IMG/VR virus record: IMGVR_UViG_3300033153_010139
Span: 55,267 to 119,266 of that record
Length of the DNA: 64,000 nucleotides
Source of the DNA: a virus
Strand: one strand, 5' to 3'
Part shown: one piece after another, positions 53,890 through 62,817 of the stretch
Position numbering within the stretch: the stretch's first letter is position 1
Layout of the letters: every line of letters starts with the position of its first letter
Position numbers and translations under genes: made by a program
Notes under the pieces: generated by a model
What the model was told of the DNA's origin: nothing
Seen by the model: only the letters and a program-made list of their open reading frames with translations
Database searches by the model: none

Positions 53890-55436
53890 CTGTGGACGAC
53901 ACGACTGAGCCTGCTATGGACAGTACGACTTTAGAGAGAGCGCTGCTCTACGGGGTGCTGCAAGGCGGCGTTGACGCCTACTTCAAGGCGTGCGAGATCG
54001 GAATCACCGCCGAGTTCACCGAGGACAAGGTCACCAAGGAGAAGAAGTACCGGTTCTTCGAGGAGGCCGAGGACGCCGGGGTGTTCGCCTTCTTCAAGCT
54101 GTTCCTTCGCAGAGAGAAGCGGCTGCCGTTGCCGCCGGAGATCAAGGCCGGCACAGGTGTTGCCCTTGTCGTGCCCGAGCAGCCCTACTCGGTTACGGTG
54201 TTCGCCGAGCGGCTGGTCAAGTGCGCGCTCCGTAACGCGATTAGCGAGCGGCTCGGGCGACTTGCCGAGCTGCTGGTCACGGACCCGGAGAAGGCTCGCA
54301 AGGCCATGGCCCAGCTGGTGCGCGACACGGCCTGGAGCTTGGGTCGGATCACGTCCTATACGGACCCGGGCACGGCGAAGGAGCTGCTCGCCGACTACGA
54401 GCGCGCGAAGGCGAGCACGGGCGAGCTGATGGGTCTCAGTTCGCCGTGGCTGGAGGTGGACAGGTACAGCCTCGGGCTCCAGCCGGGCGAGCTGACCGTG
54501 CTGCTGGCGAAGCGCAAAGTCGGTAAGACCTGGCTGCTGCTGGCCTGGTTCATGCACATCTTGCGCAACGATCTGAAGGCCGGCGAGTGCCTGCTGCTCG
54601 TGTCGATGGAGATGCCCAAGAAGCAGATCTACCGACGCATGGCGGCTATCGACATGAAGCTCAACTACGAGGACTTCCGTAGTGGGCGGCTGACCGTGGA
54701 TGAGGAGGCGCGGCTGTCGGCGTGGGCCGAGGAGATGCAGACGCCGGACCCGGATAGGCCGACGATCCACGTCGCCACGGCGGCCGAGGTTCGAGACGTT
54801 GCCGACATCTGCGACAAGGTCGCGGAGCTGAACCCGCGGGCGGTCGGCGTTGACGGTATGTACATCCTGGGTCGCGACCGCCGCATGGGGATGTGGGAGC
54901 GCACGATCCAGAACTGCTCTGAGATCAAGCTCGACCTGTGCGCGGAGATGGACATTGCGGTCCTGGCGACTACACAGCTCAAGGGGACCAAGGACAAGTA
55001 CTCGCTGGAGGCCGACGCTGATGACGCGGCCTACGCCAAGGCGATCGGCGATTGGGCGGACGCCATGCGCGGGCTGTTCATGTCCAAGAACTTCGAGCGC
55101 GACGGCATGCGGATGTTCACCTTCATGGAGAGCCGCGAGTTCCGGGGCATCGACTTCGAGATCTTCTTCAAGCTCACGACCATGAACTTTGGGTTCTCGC
55201 GCGTCGCGGACAAGCCGGCCGAGGAGGGCGAAGGCGAGGGCGAGAAGAAGGAAGACGAAGAAGGCGGCGACGCGAAGCCGCTGATCGACGGCACCGGCGA
55301 CGCCGCCCCGGAGGTGTCCATCGAAGGCGCTGCCGCCGAGGTCCCGGAGGAGGCGCCGGAGGCGGACGAGTCCGACGACGACGACGACGACGACGCCGGA
55401 GAGGATACCGGCGAGGTGGGGGTGGTGACCTTCTAG
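53886..55436 (+). CDS. DnaB-type replicative helicase
   Basis: 516 residues, overlapping GTG. The RecA-like core starts near 190: LQPGELTVLLAKRKVGKT is Walker A, then SMEMPKKQIYRRM (the DnaB SxEM motif), NPRAVGVDGMYIL (Walker B) and VLATTQLKG (motif H3-like). The N-terminal region is helical (LERALLYGVLQGGVDAYFKA). The tail is highly acidic with a run of seven Asp near residue 505. Unwinds DNA ahead of the replisome with the primase at 55436. Confidence 0.82.
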   Translation: MTVDDTTEPAMDSTTLERALLYGVLQGGVDAYFKACEIGITAEFTEDKVTKEKKYRFFEEAEDAGVFAFFKLFLRREKRLPLPPEIKAGTGVALVVPEQPYSVTVFAERLVKCALRNAISERLGRLAELLVTDPEKARKAMAQLVRDTAWSLGRITSYTDPGTAKELLADYERAKASTGELMGLSSPWLEVDRYSLGLQPGELTVLLAKRKVGKTWLLLAWFMHILRNDLKAGECLLLVSMEMPKKQIYRRMAAIDMKLNYEDFRSGRLTVDEEARLSAWAEEMQTPDPDRPTIHVATAAEVRDVADICDKVAELNPRAVGVDGMYILGRDRRMGMWERTIQNCSEIKLDLCAEMDIAVLATTQLKGTKDKYSLEADADDAAYAKAIGDWADAMRGLFMSKNFERDGMRMFTFMESREFRGIDFEIFFKLTTMNFGFSRVADKPAEEGEGEGEKKEDEEGGDAKPLIDGTGDAAPEVSIEGAAAEVPEEAPEADESDDDDDDDAGEDTGEVGVVTF

Positions 55437-56542
55437 TGGACGAGTCGGGTGTGGCTGACGTTTGCGATCACCTCGGACTGAGGCGGGGCAGGCCGTACAC
55501 CAACAGGCACGGGCAGCAGCAGATGATGATCGGCTGCCCGCTCGCGCCATGGCACCACGATGACCCGACGGACCGCAACAAGAGCTGCTCGGTGCTGCTC
55601 GTCCCAGATGGCCCAAGCTACGCCAGGTGCTTCTCGCTCGCGTGCGACTACAAGGGGAGCTTCTTCCGTCTGGTCCAGAAGGTCGTCATCAGCCACAAGA
55701 ACGCGCCGCCGGATCTGATTGAACTGCTCAAGTGGGTGGCGAAGGTTGACGAGGACACGATCGAGAAGCGCATCGGCCGTGTGCAGGTGAAGGTCGAGGC
55801 GGACAAGCAGGCGTGGCACCATGTCGAGGGCGCTCGCGCCGGGAACAGGCTGCACGAGCGCGACGTGCTCGACGAGTCTGTATTCGCGCCGTTCTCTGGG
55901 AAGTTGCCGCCCTACGCTGTGAACACGCGCGGCATCTCGATCAAGGCGGCGAAGGCGTGGAAGCTCGGTCACGACGTTGAGCGCGGGCGGCTCGTGTTCA
56001 CCGTGCGGCGCAGCGATGGCAAGCTGGTCGGGCTGACGGGGCGAATCCTTCCGACCGTGGAGGCCCGGCTACGGAACCAGGGCTACGAGCCGACGAAGTA
56101 CCACAACTACTCGGGGCTCGACAAAGGGCGCTACCTCTACGGGACGCACACCTGGTCGAAGGGGCTGCCGGTCGTCCTGGTCGAGGGGCCGATCGATGCC
56201 GTGCGCACGTGGCAAGCGCTGCACCCGCGCGCGAACATCGGCGCGACGCTCGGCGAAGGCTTCTCACAGGAGCACAGGCGGACGATCAACTCGGCCTGGC
56301 CGGAGGAGGTCTACCTGTTCCCGGATGGCGATGTCGCCGGTCGGCGCATGGCCGAGAAGCTCCATCACATCCTGAAGGGGTTCCGCGTGATCAGGCTCAT
56401 GCGCTGCCCTGTGCGTTACGTTGAGGACGACGAGACCGGCGAGTTGCACGAAGTGGCGAGCGACCCCGGCGAGATGACGAACGAGGAAATCGTGCACGCG
56501 TTCGAGACCGCGGACGTGATCCTGCACAAGATCAGGTGGTAG
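55436..56542 (+). CDS. DNA primase (TOPRIM type)
   Basis: 368 residues, GTG overlapping the stop of the helicase. N-terminal zinc-binding region MMIGCPLAPWHHDDPTDRNK, then SCSVLL and ARCFSLACDYKG (Cys/His pattern of DnaG-like CHC2). TOPRIM domain: LPVVLVEGPIDAVRTWQALH and VYLFPDGDVAGRRMAEKLH with Glu and two Asp conserved. Synthesises RNA primers; coupled to the helicase. Confidence 0.82.
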   Translation: MDESGVADVCDHLGLRRGRPYTNRHGQQQMMIGCPLAPWHHDDPTDRNKSCSVLLVPDGPSYARCFSLACDYKGSFFRLVQKVVISHKNAPPDLIELLKWVAKVDEDTIEKRIGRVQVKVEADKQAWHHVEGARAGNRLHERDVLDESVFAPFSGKLPPYAVNTRGISIKAAKAWKLGHDVERGRLVFTVRRSDGKLVGLTGRILPTVEARLRNQGYEPTKYHNYSGLDKGRYLYGTHTWSKGLPVVLVEGPIDAVRTWQALHPRANIGATLGEGFSQEHRRTINSAWPEEVYLFPDGDVAGRRMAEKLHHILKGFRVIRLMRCPVRYVEDDETGELHEVASDPGEMTNEEIVHAFETADVILHKIRW

Positions 56543-56559
56543 AAGTGGCAGGAGCGACG

Positions 56560-57837
56560 ATGACGAAGAAGACGAGGCCCACCGCGCACGAGGTGATCGC
56601 GCGGCTCGGCGCTGCTGCGGTGACCTCTACATCGGTGCCGCCGAAACCGGCTGTCGCTGCGCCCAAGGCCAAGGCCGAGCCTAAGCCTAAGCTCGGGGCG
56701 GTGCCGCCGCTGCCGACGGCCGGGTTGGGCGACTTCCTGGTCGCCGGCGCGAACATTGTAGTCGCGCCCGATGTCGCGGAGCGCGCCGTCGAGCGCGCCG
56801 TGGCGAGCGGAGAGATCCTCACCTTTGCCGAGCTGGGGTGTGACGAGACCGGGATGGCCGGCGAGGCGATGCTCGTGCACCCCGCCTTTGTGCGTGCCGC
56901 GGCGCGGCGAGGCTTCGCGTTCTACGCGGGGCCGAGCGGTCGTGTGCGGCGATTCTCTCTCGCGTCCGATGGGCAGGCGCCGGTTGCAGCGCCGAAGGCC
57001 GCCAGCGTCGAGGGCGCGTTCTATCTGAAGCCGGCTTGGTTTGACGACCTGGCCGACTTCGTGGAGCGCGGCGAGACGGTGCTGTTGATCGGGCCAGCTG
57101 GCGCCGGCAAGTCCGAGTCCGTGGAGCGGCTGTTTGCCGAGCGCGGGCAGCAGCTCCGCATCGTGCCCTGCCACCAGCGCATGACGGCGAATGACCTGGA
57201 AGGCGGGATCGATTTGGTTGTCGAGGATGGGCACCAGGTCACCCGCTTCACGCCCGCCGACCCGGCAACAGCCTCGACGGAGGGGCACGGGCTGCTGCTC
57301 GACGAGGCGGACGCGGCGCCGGCCGAGGCCATGTACGCGGTCTACCGGTTGATCGACGGCAAGCCGATGCACATCCTGCGTAAAGGCTTGGACGCGGTGA
57401 TCCCGCGCGACGACGCCTTCCGGGTGGTTGGCACGCAGAACACCGAGGGCCGTGGCGATGACCGCGGGCTGCACCATGGGAGGAGCTACCAGGACGAGGC
57501 GTTCCTGGACCGGTGGCAGAACACGATCCGCGTGGACTACCCGAAGAAGGCCGATGAGGTGCTGATCCTGCGCAAGCGGTGCGGGATCTCCGGCGTTCAG
57601 GCCGAGCGGATTGTGGACGCTGCCTCCTCGTTCCGCAATGCGCTCAAGCACGACGAGATCCAGCTGGTCTGCTCGCTCAGGCGTACGCTGTCGGTCGCCG
57701 GCAACATCGCGGCTGGCAGGAGCCCGGCGGCGAGCTGGGGGTTCGCGGTGCTCAACCGGGCGACGCGCGAGGATGCGGACAAGCTCCCGGAGACGCTGCA
57801 TAGGATCTACGGCGACAAGTGGCGAAAGACGTCGTGA
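56560..57837 (+). CDS. AAA+ ATPase, MoxR/CobS type
   Basis: 425 residues; ATG with GGAG chosen over a GTG eight codons upstream. Residues 1-60 are Ala/Lys/Pro-rich; a small domain (about 60-150) precedes Walker A LLIGPAGAGKSESVERLF (about 175-192), Walker B GLLLDEADAAPAEAMY and sensor FRVVGTQNTEGRGDDRGLHH. CobS-like enzymes need a CobT-like VWA partner, found at 58334. Second AAA+/VWA pair in this window. Confidence 0.8.
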   Translation: MTKKTRPTAHEVIARLGAAAVTSTSVPPKPAVAAPKAKAEPKPKLGAVPPLPTAGLGDFLVAGANIVVAPDVAERAVERAVASGEILTFAELGCDETGMAGEAMLVHPAFVRAAARRGFAFYAGPSGRVRRFSLASDGQAPVAAPKAASVEGAFYLKPAWFDDLADFVERGETVLLIGPAGAGKSESVERLFAERGQQLRIVPCHQRMTANDLEGGIDLVVEDGHQVTRFTPADPATASTEGHGLLLDEADAAPAEAMYAVYRLIDGKPMHILRKGLDAVIPRDDAFRVVGTQNTEGRGDDRGLHHGRSYQDEAFLDRWQNTIRVDYPKKADEVLILRKRCGISGVQAERIVDAASSFRNALKHDEIQLVCSLRRTLSVAGNIAAGRSPAASWGFAVLNRATREDADKLPETLHRIYGDKWRKTS

Positions 57838-58130
57838 AGCGGTTTCGGGCCAGCGTCCACTTCGTGGACAACACCTATTGGGACGATGGGAACCGCTACA
57901 CCAGGCGCTACCACGAGTTCGCGACGCTTGCCGGGGCTGTCGAGTTCCGGCGGAAGACGTTGAAGGCGAAATGGTACGAGGCCACGAGCTACGAGACCGG
58001 CGAGACGGACAAGTTCTTCCTGCACGACGAAAGCCACGTCCATCTCGATCGACTGGACGGGGATGGCAAGTGGCAGCGGATCAAGAGCCCGGACGTCATC
58101 ACGCTGCTGGGCGGGGTCGCTGATGATTGA
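57834..58130 (+). CDS. Small protein between AAA+ and VWA genes
   Basis: 98 residues from an overlapping GTG (an earlier GTG at 57819 is possible). Beta-rich (FRASVHFVDNTYWDDGNRYT, YHEFATLAGAVEFRRKTLKA). No family recognised; may be a substrate or adaptor of the pair. Confidence 0.55.
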   Translation: MKRFRASVHFVDNTYWDDGNRYTRRYHEFATLAGAVEFRRKTLKAKWYEATSYETGETDKFFLHDESHVHLDRLDGDGKWQRIKSPDVITLLGGVADD

Positions 58131-58341
58131 CGGCGTGCGGGCGAACGAGTTTTCGGCGCCTCTCGACTCTGACGACTGCGATCACGGGAGCTGGGTGCGC
58201 ATTGTCGGCGAGTCGTGGAACGAGGGCATGGTCAAGATCGTCTGCGCGGGGTGCGGCTGGGCGCCGCTTCGCCCCTTCCCTGAGCGCGAGCGGCGTGACG
58301 CGGTGACCCGGCTTGCGGCTGTTGCAGGTACCGGTGATTGA
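58123..58341 (+). CDS. Mini-protein with zinc motif and SAVD-like end
   Basis: 72 residues. DCDHGSWVRIVGESWNEGMV, KIVCAGCGWAPL (CxxC). Ends RRDAVTRLAAVAGTGD, a distant copy of the tag more than 10 kb from the main cluster. Overlaps both neighbours. Confidence 0.6.
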   Translation: MIDGVRANEFSAPLDSDDCDHGSWVRIVGESWNEGMVKIVCAGCGWAPLRPFPERERRDAVTRLAAVAGTGD

Positions 58342-60055
58342 CCGTCGGGCGCTGATGAACGCGCAGCAGTCGGTGGTTGCCGGGCTGCTCGACGAGGAGA
58401 TCACCGTCGTCTTCGATGCCGAGACGCCGCACGCCGATCTGCGCGGCCGGGTGATGCACGCTCGCCCATTGCCGGAGGACGTTTCCGAGGAGGATCTCCT
58501 GCACCTGCGCGCGGACACCGATCACGAGATGGGCCACTTCGCGTGGTCGGACCCGGACGTGTTGGCGCGGTCCGCGAAGCGCCCGCTGTTGGCGTTGGCG
58601 CACAACGCTGTCGAGGACGGCTTCATCGAGCGCAAGCTGTCCGAGCGCTGGCTCGGCGTCGCGCAGACGCTCGCCAAGTCGAACGACAAGGTGTCGGCCG
58701 AGATCAAGGCGGCTGCCAAGAACACGCCCAGGAGCCGTCAAGAGCGCCTGCTGCACGCGCTGCAGTTCCTGGCGTTGGGCGAGACCGGCAAGCAGGTCTG
58801 CGACCGCCTTGGCGATGACATCGCGGACGGCGTCGCCGAGATCGCCGACCTGCTGCCGGCGCTGGCCGCTGTGGACGGCTCGGAGTCGGCCCTGCAGGCC
58901 GCGCGCGCCGTCCTGGCGCGCTGGCAGTGGGGTAGCAAGTCGCGCGGCAAGAGCAAGAAGAAGAAAGGGAAGGGGAAGGACAAGGACAAGAAGGGCAGCG
59001 CTGCCCCAGAGCAGGCGAGGGATGAGAAGTACCGCGAGCGCGAGGATCGCGTGGCCAAGCGGATCAAGAAGCGCGCGTCGGTTTCGGACGCGCGCAAGAA
59101 GCTCATCCGCGAGATGAAGTTCGAGGGCGCCGTTACCTACAACCCGCGCACGGACGCCGACGTCGTGGAGCGGCTGGTGGTCAAGCGCAAGGTGCGGGAG
59201 GCTGCGCCGGCGTTCCTGCGCTCCGTGCGTGCCGTGGCCGCGCCGCTGCGGCGCAGGCTCCTGATGGAGTTCCGAGGTCTCGGGCAGCGTACTGAGCACG
59301 CGCACGCGTCCGGTGATCTGGACCGTAGTGTCCTGCACCAGGTGGCGCTCGGCAGCACGAACGTCTTCACACGCGAGATCCCGACGACCGTCGTCGATGC
59401 CGACGTGACCCTTCTGGTGGACGTGTCCGGTTCGATGACGAGCTATCACGACGACGTGCCGCGCATCTTCACGGCCGCGCAGGCCGCAGCCGCGTTCAGC
59501 CTGGTGCTCGACGCGCTGCGTATTCCGCACGAGTGCCTGGCGTTCACGACGGCCACGAAGGTTTCGACGGCGGCGCAGGCGAGCTTCTACGACGGCACCT
59601 ACCAGCGCGTGCGCCCGCTTCGGCACCTGATCGTGAAGTCGGCCGACCAGTCGTTCCGCCAGGCGCTTCCCAACTTCGTGGCGCTGGCGTGCTTCCGCGG
59701 GTGTTCGGAGAACGTGGACGGCGAGGCGGTGCTCTGGGCTGCGCAGCGGTTGGCCAGCCGCTCCAGGGCCGGCCGTAGGCCGTTCCTGTTCGCCTTTTCC
59801 GACGGCGAGCCCGCGAGCGTGCCCGAGCGCAGCCGGCTGCTCGAATGGCACCTCAAGCGCGCATTGGCGCGGGTCGAGAAGGCCGGGATCACGGTGCTCG
59901 GCGTCGGGATCGCCACCGATTCGGTGGCGCAATTCTACGAGCGCCACCTCGTGATTGACGAGCTAACGGACCTAGTTGGAACTAGTTACAACCTGATCCG
60001 GCAAGCGCTGCGATCTTCCACGAAAACCCCGTCAAGAGTCAGAGGGGCGGGGTAG
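58334..60055 (+). CDS. CobT-like VWA-domain protein with HExxH-type motif
   Basis: 573 residues, GTG. Residues 1-180: LHLRADTDHEMGHFAWSDPD, with HEMGH (HExxH), and helical segments. A Lys-rich linker (SRGKSKKKKGKGKDKDKKG, about 208-226) follows. The C-terminal VWA: VDADVTLLVDVSGSMTSYHD with MIDAS DVSGSM and ITVLGVGIATDSVAQFYER. Same layout (zinc motif, linker, VWA) as the protein at 30806 but poorly similar. Partner of the ATPase at 56560. Confidence 0.78.
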   Translation: MIDRRALMNAQQSVVAGLLDEEITVVFDAETPHADLRGRVMHARPLPEDVSEEDLLHLRADTDHEMGHFAWSDPDVLARSAKRPLLALAHNAVEDGFIERKLSERWLGVAQTLAKSNDKVSAEIKAAAKNTPRSRQERLLHALQFLALGETGKQVCDRLGDDIADGVAEIADLLPALAAVDGSESALQAARAVLARWQWGSKSRGKSKKKKGKGKDKDKKGSAAPEQARDEKYREREDRVAKRIKKRASVSDARKKLIREMKFEGAVTYNPRTDADVVERLVVKRKVREAAPAFLRSVRAVAAPLRRRLLMEFRGLGQRTEHAHASGDLDRSVLHQVALGSTNVFTREIPTTVVDADVTLLVDVSGSMTSYHDDVPRIFTAAQAAAAFSLVLDALRIPHECLAFTTATKVSTAAQASFYDGTYQRVRPLRHLIVKSADQSFRQALPNFVALACFRGCSENVDGEAVLWAAQRLASRSRAGRRPFLFAFSDGEPASVPERSRLLEWHLKRALARVEKAGITVLGVGIATDSVAQFYERHLVIDELTDLVGTSYNLIRQALRSSTKTPSRVRGAG

Positions 60056-60058
60056 AAC
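60053..60058 (+). promoter_or_regulatory. TAGAAC box upstream of 60103
   Basis: GCGGGGTAGAACAACCG; its TAG is the stop codon of the VWA gene. Upstream CCCC (60027-60030) can pair with the GGGG next to the box. Confidence 0.45.
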
Positions 60059-60102
60059 AACCGCACGGCAGTCAAGGACGATGCCGAGCAAAGGAAGTCT
60101 AC

Positions 60103-60915
60103 ATGGGTTCTTCAGACGGTTTTTCGGGTGACGGCGGCGCACCTCCCCCTCCCGGGAGTGGCGGCGGATACACAAAGAACGACGCGATGTATGGTTTCGA
60201 CGAGACCATCACGAAGGAAGTGAAGGGCGAGACCAAGAGCTATCCCAGGCGGGTGAAGCTCTGGTACCTTCCGCCCGGCGCCAAGGACAAGCCGTGCACG
60301 GTGCTCGATCGCAAGGGCGACCGCTACACGGTCCTGGTCCACGAGTTCGTCGGTCCCGACGGCAAGACCAAGCCCAAGTGCATGGTCCGCTGCATTGCCA
60401 AGAAGGAGCTGGAGAAGGGCTGCCCCATCTGTGAGGCGCTCGGACAGGAAGGTCGCTGGTTCTGGGCCCTTACGGGCATCGATGGCAGCAAGTTCACGCC
60501 CGACAAGGGCCAGAACAAGGGCAACGTCTACACCAACTTCCGTCGCCTGATCCTGATCACCAGCCAGCACTACGAGTACATGCGCGACATCGAGGGCAAG
60601 GGCGACGAGGGCTGGCGCGGGCGCCGCTTCGACGTGAGCCGCGACGTGGACACCAAGTCCCCGAAGATCGGGAACCTCTGGTACCCCAACGCCAAGAAGG
60701 GCATCGTCACTGACGAGGAGATGCTGAGCGAGTTCGAGGAGGCCGCGGGCACCTACGGGCTGCCGGCCGAGCGGTTCTCCGAGCCCTTCGATTACGATCG
60801 GGTCCTGAAGGCCCCGACCTTCGAGGAGGCGCAGAAGATCGCAGCGGCGATCAAGGGCACCACGGCGGACGGCGTCACGGTTCCCGAGGGCGATCAGCAG
60901 TCCATCAGCTTCTGA
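60103..60915 (+). CDS. Candidate single-stranded DNA-binding protein
   Basis: 270 residues, SD AAAGGAAG. A Gly/Pro-rich N-terminal 20, then a domain with VKLWYLPPGAKDKPCTVLDR, CMVRCIAKKELEKGCPICEA (a CxxC zinc-like turn), WFWALTGIDGSKF and NFRRLILITSQHYEYMRDI, and an acidic-Ser end GDQQSISF. The order basic OB-like core with CPICE and a C-terminal tail ending in Phe is like gp32/ICP8-type phage SSBs. The identity is inferred. Confidence 0.5.
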   Translation: MGSSDGFSGDGGAPPPPGSGGGYTKNDAMYGFDETITKEVKGETKSYPRRVKLWYLPPGAKDKPCTVLDRKGDRYTVLVHEFVGPDGKTKPKCMVRCIAKKELEKGCPICEALGQEGRWFWALTGIDGSKFTPDKGQNKGNVYTNFRRLILITSQHYEYMRDIEGKGDEGWRGRRFDVSRDVDTKSPKIGNLWYPNAKKGIVTDEEMLSEFEEAAGTYGLPAERFSEPFDYDRVLKAPTFEEAQKIAAAIKGTTADGVTVPEGDQQSISF

Positions 60916-60928
60916 GACCAGGTGCTGC

Positions 60929-61519
60929 GTGAAGCCTCACACGATGGCCGAACGCGCCAAGTTCTACGCGGATGGTGTGCCTGGTAAGAAGTGGCCGGCG
61001 TCGGTCCCAACTGTTGGGGCCGACGGTCGGTTGCAGGCCGTCTGGCTTCTCGGTAACGACTACCGGAACAAGACGCCCTACCATGGGGCATTCCCCCCGA
61101 ATTACTTGACGCGAGTCACTGCGCTGTTCCCGGACGCTGAGCGGGTGCTGCACCTGTTCTCCGGCTCGATGCCGGCCGGCGCCTACACGCGCTTCGATCT
61201 TCGCGACGACGTGACCTGCGAGGTGCGCGGCGACGCGCACCAGCTGGCGTCGTACTTCCCAGACCGGACCTTCGACATCATCTACGCGGATCCGCCCTAT
61301 ACCGGCGAGGACGCCGCCGCCTACGGGACTCCTATGGTCAATCGGAACACCATAGTCCGCGAGGTCTACAAGATCCTGGAGCCGGGCGGCTATCTCGTCT
61401 GGCTCGACATGGTCCTCCCGATGTACCGCAAGGTCGAGCTGGAGATGGCTGGCATCATCGGCATCGTCCGTTCAACAAACCACCGCTTCAGGTGCGTGAC
61501 GATCTTCAGGAGGCTGTGA
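60929..61519 (+). CDS. DNA adenine methyltransferase-like protein
   Basis: 196 residues, GTG. Motif I as VLHLFSGSMPAG (about 72-83) and motif IV as DIIYADPPYTGEDAAAYG (about 113-130), in alpha/gamma order, then REVYKILEPGGYLVWLDMVL. A small single-domain SAM methylase. Third methyltransferase in the window; its target site is unknown. Confidence 0.75.
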   Translation: MKPHTMAERAKFYADGVPGKKWPASVPTVGADGRLQAVWLLGNDYRNKTPYHGAFPPNYLTRVTALFPDAERVLHLFSGSMPAGAYTRFDLRDDVTCEVRGDAHQLASYFPDRTFDIIYADPPYTGEDAAAYGTPMVNRNTIVREVYKILEPGGYLVWLDMVLPMYRKVELEMAGIIGIVRSTNHRFRCVTIFRRL

Positions 61520-61521
61520 AG

Positions 61522-62805
61522 ATGAGTAATATCACGAATACCGGTGGCGGGCCTGAGCCGGCCGTGCCCGAGGTTGCGATCACCTTCTCCTATTTCATGA
61601 GGGTCGAGCTGATCTACGTGTTCGGGTTCAAGAGCGATAACCCCGCGCTTACCGATTGGGCGGCGACGGATCGTTTCGTCCATGCCAGCAAGGACGTCAG
61701 GGCCGCGGGGTACGGTGAGCTGCACGACGACCGGGTCTACTCGGAACCACCGGAGGAGGAGCGCAACAAGGTCCGCAAGACCTATCTGTGGCCGCTGTGG
61801 GACGTCGGTGACGAGGGCAGCAAGGTGTGCATCCCGATGCCGCGCTGGACGGCGCCGGACCAGGTGCTGAAAGCGAGCGCGGAGGATGCGGCGCGCATCG
61901 TTCTTGAAGCAAAGCCGGATGCTGACGTGGCCGCTGTTCTGGAGGCCATCAGCGACGGCAGGTTCGCGCCGTGCATGAAGCCGCGCGCCACTATGCCAAT
62001 GAAGAAGTGGTACATATTCAACAACCTCCAAATGCGGATGTGGCGACTCAAGCTCCTGGACTACGGAATTGCCCCGAAGTTTGATCGCGCCGCTCCCTAT
62101 ACCATCGACACGGCTGCGTGGTGGATGGACAAGCCGCTCCCGCTTCTGACCGGAAAGGAGGCCGACGATCCGGCGCTCAACCAGTTGATCGCCAAGACCG
62201 GCCGCGAGGTGTCCGGTCGCGATCGGGTGTCTCTTGCCCCTATCCCGGAAGATGGGGTCAGGCCGGGGGCAGAGGCGAAGGCCGAGCCGGAACCCGAGTC
62301 TGAGCCTGCGCCCGAGCCTGTGCCCGAGCCTGTGCCTGAGCCTGCGCCCGAGCCTGTGCCCGAGCCTGTGCCTGAGCCTGTGCCCGAGGGTCTGGCGGCC
62401 GACATGACGGCCGAGGAGCGGGCCGAGTTCTTGGCCGGTCTGACAGCTGAGGAGCGGGACAAGTTCGTGGCCGTCTACAGGGACGAGAACGATCAGCTGG
62501 TCGCCGAGGCTGACCGGACCGCGCGAGCGAAGAAAGCCGCCGAAGCCGCCGAAGCCGCCGAAGCCCAGCGCAAGGAGGCTAGGGTGGCGACGCTGTTTGC
62601 GCTGGCCCGCGGGCTGGCGAGAGCCGACTACGATGCCGAGATCGACGACTCTCCTGAAGCACAGGCGCGCCGTGTTGCTATGGAGGACAAGCACGCTGCG
62701 CGTTCCGAGGCCCGCGATTTGCGGAAGGAGAAGGCCCAGGGTCGGGCGGCGCGTTCCCTGGCAAGCGCGGGAATCGGACCACAATCAACCACCAGCAGCA
62801 AATAA
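61522..62805 (+). CDS. Protein with (Pro-Glu)n linker
   Basis: 427 residues, SD AGGAGG. Residues 1-245 are a folded domain with many Trp and Arg (MKKWYIFNNLQMRMWRLKLL). Residues 255-295 are PEPVPEP repeats, giving a stiff rod. A charged helical C region follows (MTAEERAEFLAGLTAEERDK) with AEAAEAAEA repeats. Function unknown; perhaps a scaffold or inhibitor. Confidence 0.6.
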   Translation: MSNITNTGGGPEPAVPEVAITFSYFMRVELIYVFGFKSDNPALTDWAATDRFVHASKDVRAAGYGELHDDRVYSEPPEEERNKVRKTYLWPLWDVGDEGSKVCIPMPRWTAPDQVLKASAEDAARIVLEAKPDADVAAVLEAISDGRFAPCMKPRATMPMKKWYIFNNLQMRMWRLKLLDYGIAPKFDRAAPYTIDTAAWWMDKPLPLLTGKEADDPALNQLIAKTGREVSGRDRVSLAPIPEDGVRPGAEAKAEPEPESEPAPEPVPEPVPEPAPEPVPEPVPEPVPEGLAADMTAEERAEFLAGLTAEERDKFVAVYRDENDQLVAEADRTARAKKAAEAAEAAEAQRKEARVATLFALARGLARADYDAEIDDSPEAQARRVAMEDKHAARSEARDLRKEKAQGRAARSLASAGIGPQSTTSSK

Positions 62806-62817
62806 GGAGGGGGTTTT

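Noticed and set aside
53931-55616. Long antisense open frames, for example on the minus strand opposite the helicase and at 61390-62784
   Set aside because: Typical of GC-rich genes with strong third-position bias; low-complexity Arg/Ala/Gly protein and no ribosome site.
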